Part shown: positions 30,114 through 33,273 of the stretch, piece after piece | Layout of the letters: each line of letters opens with the position of its first letter | Position numbering within the stretch: the stretch's first letter is position 1 | Origin: Plakobranchus ocellatus | Lineage: Eukaryota > Mollusca > Gastropoda > Plakobranchidae | DNA length: 33,273 nucleotides | Reading direction: 5' to 3' | NCBI GenBank assembly: GCA_019648995.1 | Contig: BLXT01004061.1 | Location: 3,997,124-4,030,396, forward strand | Program-made: the position numbers and the translations under genes | The notes under the pieces: model-generated | Databases searched by the model: none | What the model saw: only the letters and a program-made list of their open reading frames with translations | What the model was told of the DNA's origin: nothing

Positions 30114-31070
30114 AATCATCATCATCAGGTACCTTGTCTGGAATAGACATTGGCGATCATGTTCCTCCACTCATACTTATTCTCAGTTAACCTTATAAAG
30201 TTGTTATTACTACCCTTGCCTATTGCCCATTACTTAAGATTCTCAATAAAAGTTATTCTCTGTCTACCTCTACTGCGTTTGCCTTCAATCTTTGCAATGA
30301 TTGCTAAGTGTTCTAAACCCTTATGTCGGCAAATATGGCCTACAAACTGTAGTTGCCTCTGCCTAATGGTTTTAATTAGTGATCGCTCAAGATTAGCTTC
30401 TTTCAGAACCAATTCATTTGACTTTTTTATGTCTATGATATCTTTATCATTCTCCTGATAAACCACATATGTACTGCTTCTAGTTTTTTTTCTATTTCTT
30501 TGTTTATTGTCCAACACTCACTACCATACAAAAGTACTGACCATACATATGTTTTAATTAACCCTATTTTGGTTGTCATACTTATGTTTCTATTTGCCAG
30601 TATCGGTTTCATTTTTTGGAATGTATCTTTGGCCATGGCTATTCTTTTACTTATTTAACTTGTGCATCTGCCATTATTCTGATGTTATCAGGTAATCTAG
30701 ATATTTGAATTTTGTAACTTGTATGATTTTTTCGCCTTAGTTAACGAGATTGCATTTGGGGTTAGATGATTTCTTTGAGATGACCATACATTCCATTCAA
30801 AGACAAGCCCATTCTTTCGCATTCTAAAACTACAGTATCTAGAAGTTTTTGGAGTTGTTTGCCAGATTCTGCAATTAAAACTGTAGCATCTGCATACCTG
30901 AGATTATTAAGATTCTATCCATTTGTTTTGAAGCCTGAAATACCATCAAGATTCCTTAAGATTATTTCACTATATAAGTTAAAAAAAGATCAGGAGACAT
31001 TACACACCCTTGCCTCACACCTCTTTTGATGGGTTTATCACTATGTTCTCCTTCAAACCTTCTCCTTATG
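30114..31070 (-). pseudogene. 5'-truncated LINE reverse-transcriptase relic
   Basis: On the minus strand, from about 31060 down, it codes RT palm motifs: RGVRQGCVMSPDLF (fingers/palm region), then RYADATVLIAESGKQLQKLL. In the second, the YADD catalytic box reads YADA. Next come the connection region (IGLIKTYVWSVLLYGSECWT) and the C-terminal segments FVGHICRHKGLEHL, KRSRGRQRITFIENLK and WRNMIANVYSRQGT. The frame is broken more than once: a stop after RRMIKIS, and TAA directly after ENLK. The copy ends in a GATGATGATGATTG-type simple tail (30114-30128). This is a non-LTR retrotransposon of the Jockey/RTE-like kind common in molluscs. It is inactive, since it lacks the endonuclease and the N-terminal RT. 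Confidence 0.9.
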
Positions 31071-32541
31071 ACAATAATAACTATTAATAGGAACATCAAT
31101 ACCTGCTTAATTAATCGCCTTGATATAGCATTTCATCCATCATTCAAAAATAGAACAGCGCTGTGTCCATCCCTACGTTCAATTACTCTCACACACCGCC
31201 CTTCCCTTTTCCTTTTTTCACCGCTTGTCACTAGCCATCTATATAGCCTGTCGCACAAGGTGTGTTTACACCATCCATAATGCAGTGCTCCTCACCTCCC
31301 TTGCCTTGCCCCTGACCCACTCCTCCCGATAATATTGTGTCAGTGTCATATTGTCAAGGTAGGCGTGGGCTCAGTTTGGCGACTGCGCTTTAGGCCCAGA
31401 CTTGTCTGTACAGGTTTGTCACTTTTCAGAGGAAGCAGAGACCCGACCGAAGGCACGCGGGTCTACCACTGGTTCCCACCTGGTCCAAATCTAGAGAGTC
31501 TAGAAACGGTAGGCTTTACTATTTTGGTAGGCTAGCCTTTGATTGAACTTACTTACCGTTGGCACTTTGGTAAGAGTATGACAGATTATTTATTTTTTTA
31601 GAATGAAATTACTTATATCATTTCGTGTTTTTTTTTTTCAGCAGCAATGGATGTATGCACACTTAAATTTTAGATTTACGATTTAAGTTCTGGCATAACA
31701 CGAAATCCAGATCTAGAATACAATGAAATGAAGCATTTGCTGAATAATTTTAGTTTATTTTGATCGGAGGTCGTATTTCAGCAATCAGTGCGAATGGCGG
31801 GCGCTTTGAAAAGATTATTGGTTTAGAAAGAAGAAACATGGATCATGATTGATACCAATAATGTCTTGTGATGGAAAACAGCTCTCAATTTTTTGCCTCA
31901 ACTTTAAACTTTTGGGAAAATTAATGGACCCTTAGCACCTTCAGATTGTTAGGAGACGGAGTTTTATTTGAGACGTTCAATATAGGAATAGAGATGGAAG
32001 CAAAATGTATCAACTTTCACATTATTTAATGATTTTACTATATTGTGATACCCTGAAAAGCAGTGTAACATCAATAGATTTTCTTTCCTTGAGTGCATAT
32101 TCTTACCAAAATTTATGCTGGCACCAAAGACGATTTATATCGCAAAGCTAATCTTTGCTGGCACGAAGCATGTAATCGTTAATGCACATAAGAAAAAAAA
32201 AATTCCATTGGCCTAAGGGAGAATATTTCGATCGCCTCAGTTGATTGTCATGCCTAGATCTAGAGGAATGTCCAACCGGTCACCCATACCATCTAAATCC
32301 AGTTCAATTTATAAAGGCCTTCACAACAATAATAAAAATGTATGCTAATGTACAAACTTTGGCCCATTCTTGTAATTCATTAGGCCAAGTTCTGTAATTC
32401 ACGCAATCCATAATAATAGGCTGCATCATCTTCGTATTGCATAAATTAATCTTAGACCGTGTTAGACGATTCATCTAAGTATTCTAAGCCGAACTTTCAT
32501 TGTTGGCGAGTCATTTCTCGAGCAGCAGTTTTCGTGAGAGT
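31071..32541. other. Intergenic stretch, no gene supported
   Basis: 31150-31330 is pyrimidine-rich. 31340-31540 is GC- and CpG-richer with a 66-codon plus-strand frame of no recognised identity. The rest is AT-rich. A few CTAGATC words occur near 31700 and 32260. Confidence 0.5.
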
Positions 32542-32597
32542 AGCTAGTAGATTTATTAACACACCTCATAGCCAGTAGATTTATTAACACATCTCCT
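32542..32597. repeat. 28-bp direct tandem duplication
   Basis: agctagtagatttattaac (32542) is followed immediately by agccagtagatttattaac (32570). Over the 28-bp unit the two copies differ at three or four positions. Confidence 0.9.
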
Positions 32598-32982
32598 TGA
32601 GTGTTAACATAAAAAAAAAAATCGGCCTAGGTCAGTGCGACTTTATGAATGGCTAAAAACAAAAGTTCCCTCCCTCCCTCTCTTTGACATGCAAACATTA
32701 CCATGGCGGAAAAAAATCTAGGCTTCTTTTCGCTTTGGGAGCAAATTTTATTTGCACTGGGGTACTTCAGATTCTCAATCTACGCCTCAATTGCACTCGA
32801 TTTGATACTTATGCTTCTTTTGCATGGAGATTTTTAAAAATCGAATTACAGGCTTTGAAAACTTCATATGAAGTAGGATCTGCATATGAGCTATGACAAC
32901 ATAAAGAAAAGAATCGCCATGTAGTATTTTCCTTTTTTTTTGTTAAAATATATTTCTATATTGAAATATTAATGTTTTATTG

Positions 32983-33145
32983 ATTGATTTATCTCTCCGC
33001 CCTGAGATCTGCAGGAACTCATATTTTGCGGGTTCGAGCCCCGCCACCGGCGCCCTGGCCTGATGGAGGGCCTGAATGCCTAAGATCACCTTGTTGTGGA
33101 CAGGCTTTATACAACCCCCTCCCCTCTCCCTATTGATTTATCTCT
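32983..33145 (+). mobile_element. 5'-truncated tRNA-derived SINE with 14-bp target-site duplication
   Basis: The 14-bp word attgatttatctct occurs at 32983-32996 and again at 33132-33145, bracketing a GC-rich 135-bp insert in AT-rich DNA. The insert holds a perfect tRNA T-arm (GCGGG-TTCGAGC-CCCGC, 33028-33044), whose centre is a perfect Pol III B box, GGTTCGAGCCC. Just upstream is an anticodon-like arm (33004-33020, loop CTGCAGG with GCA in the anticodon position, as in tRNA-Cys). The D-arm and A box are missing, so it is truncated at its 5' end. The 3' body runs from ctggcctgatggagggcc to a CCCCTCCC-rich end. Confidence 0.85.
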
Positions 33146-33273
33146 TTTCTTTTTTTTCCTGGACTGCCTGTCAAATTTCATCCATTATTTTTATATTCAG
33201 ATTCATAATTTAAGACTAATAGTTTGCTTCATTTATGATTAAAACAACAGACTTCATATTACTTGTCATTTTC

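Noticed and set aside
30150-30458. 102-codon plus-strand frame
   Set aside because: It is antisense to the LINE reverse-transcriptase relic, whose motifs are on the minus strand.
33028-33044. A functional tRNA gene
   Set aside because: Only the T-arm and an anticodon-like arm exist. The D-arm and 5' acceptor strand are absent and the unit is bracketed by a target-site duplication, so it is a SINE.

Overview
The window is animal nuclear DNA: AT-rich, with long introns, GT-AG (and one probable GC-AG) splice sites, many microsatellites and homopolymers, and a dense scatter of decayed transposons. Most of the sequence is non-coding. The repeated CTAGATC-type motifs and the mix of repeats (tRNA-derived SINE, LINE 3' ends, pogo-like and hAT-like miniature elements) resemble what I associate with molluscs, probably a gastropod. 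That placement is an inference, not a measurement.

Two protein-coding genes can be supported, facing away from each other. (1) On the minus strand, three exons (5733-5390, 4480-4401, 1094-988) splice in a consistent phase into part of a basic, Tyr/Pro/Arg-containing protein. I do not recognise it with confidence. It has no visible stop, so it runs off the left edge or continues in an exon I could not find. (2) On the plus strand, eight coding exons from 9419 to 21380 give a complete 219-residue VAMP7 (longin R-SNARE). Every junction keeps phase, and the length is almost the same as human VAMP7 (220). The first coding intron appears to use a GC donor.

Layout: 1-5733 is the left-hand gene with two large introns holding a ~195-bp tandem duplication. 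5734-9413 is the presumed divergent promoter region and 5' non-coding part of both genes, including a striking cluster of CTAGATC motifs. 9414-21380 is VAMP7 with repeat-bearing introns: an exact 90-bp tandem duplication, a 92-bp near-perfect palindrome, a 5-N assembly gap and a diverged 140-bp duplication. 21381-22640 is the VAMP7 3' region, with a possible LTR-like segment carrying the first AATAAA. 22960-33273 has no gene I can support. It is a transposon graveyard: two LINE 3' fragments of one family, a pogo/Tigger-like MITE, a TA-flanked TIR element, a hAT-like element, a polypyrimidine tract, and a 5'-truncated tRNA-type SINE with a perfect 14-bp target-site duplication.

Nothing here looks like a defence locus, gene cluster or other new system. 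The most useful leads are the unrecognised minus-strand gene, the GC-AG intron, the long palindrome and the well-preserved SINE insertion.
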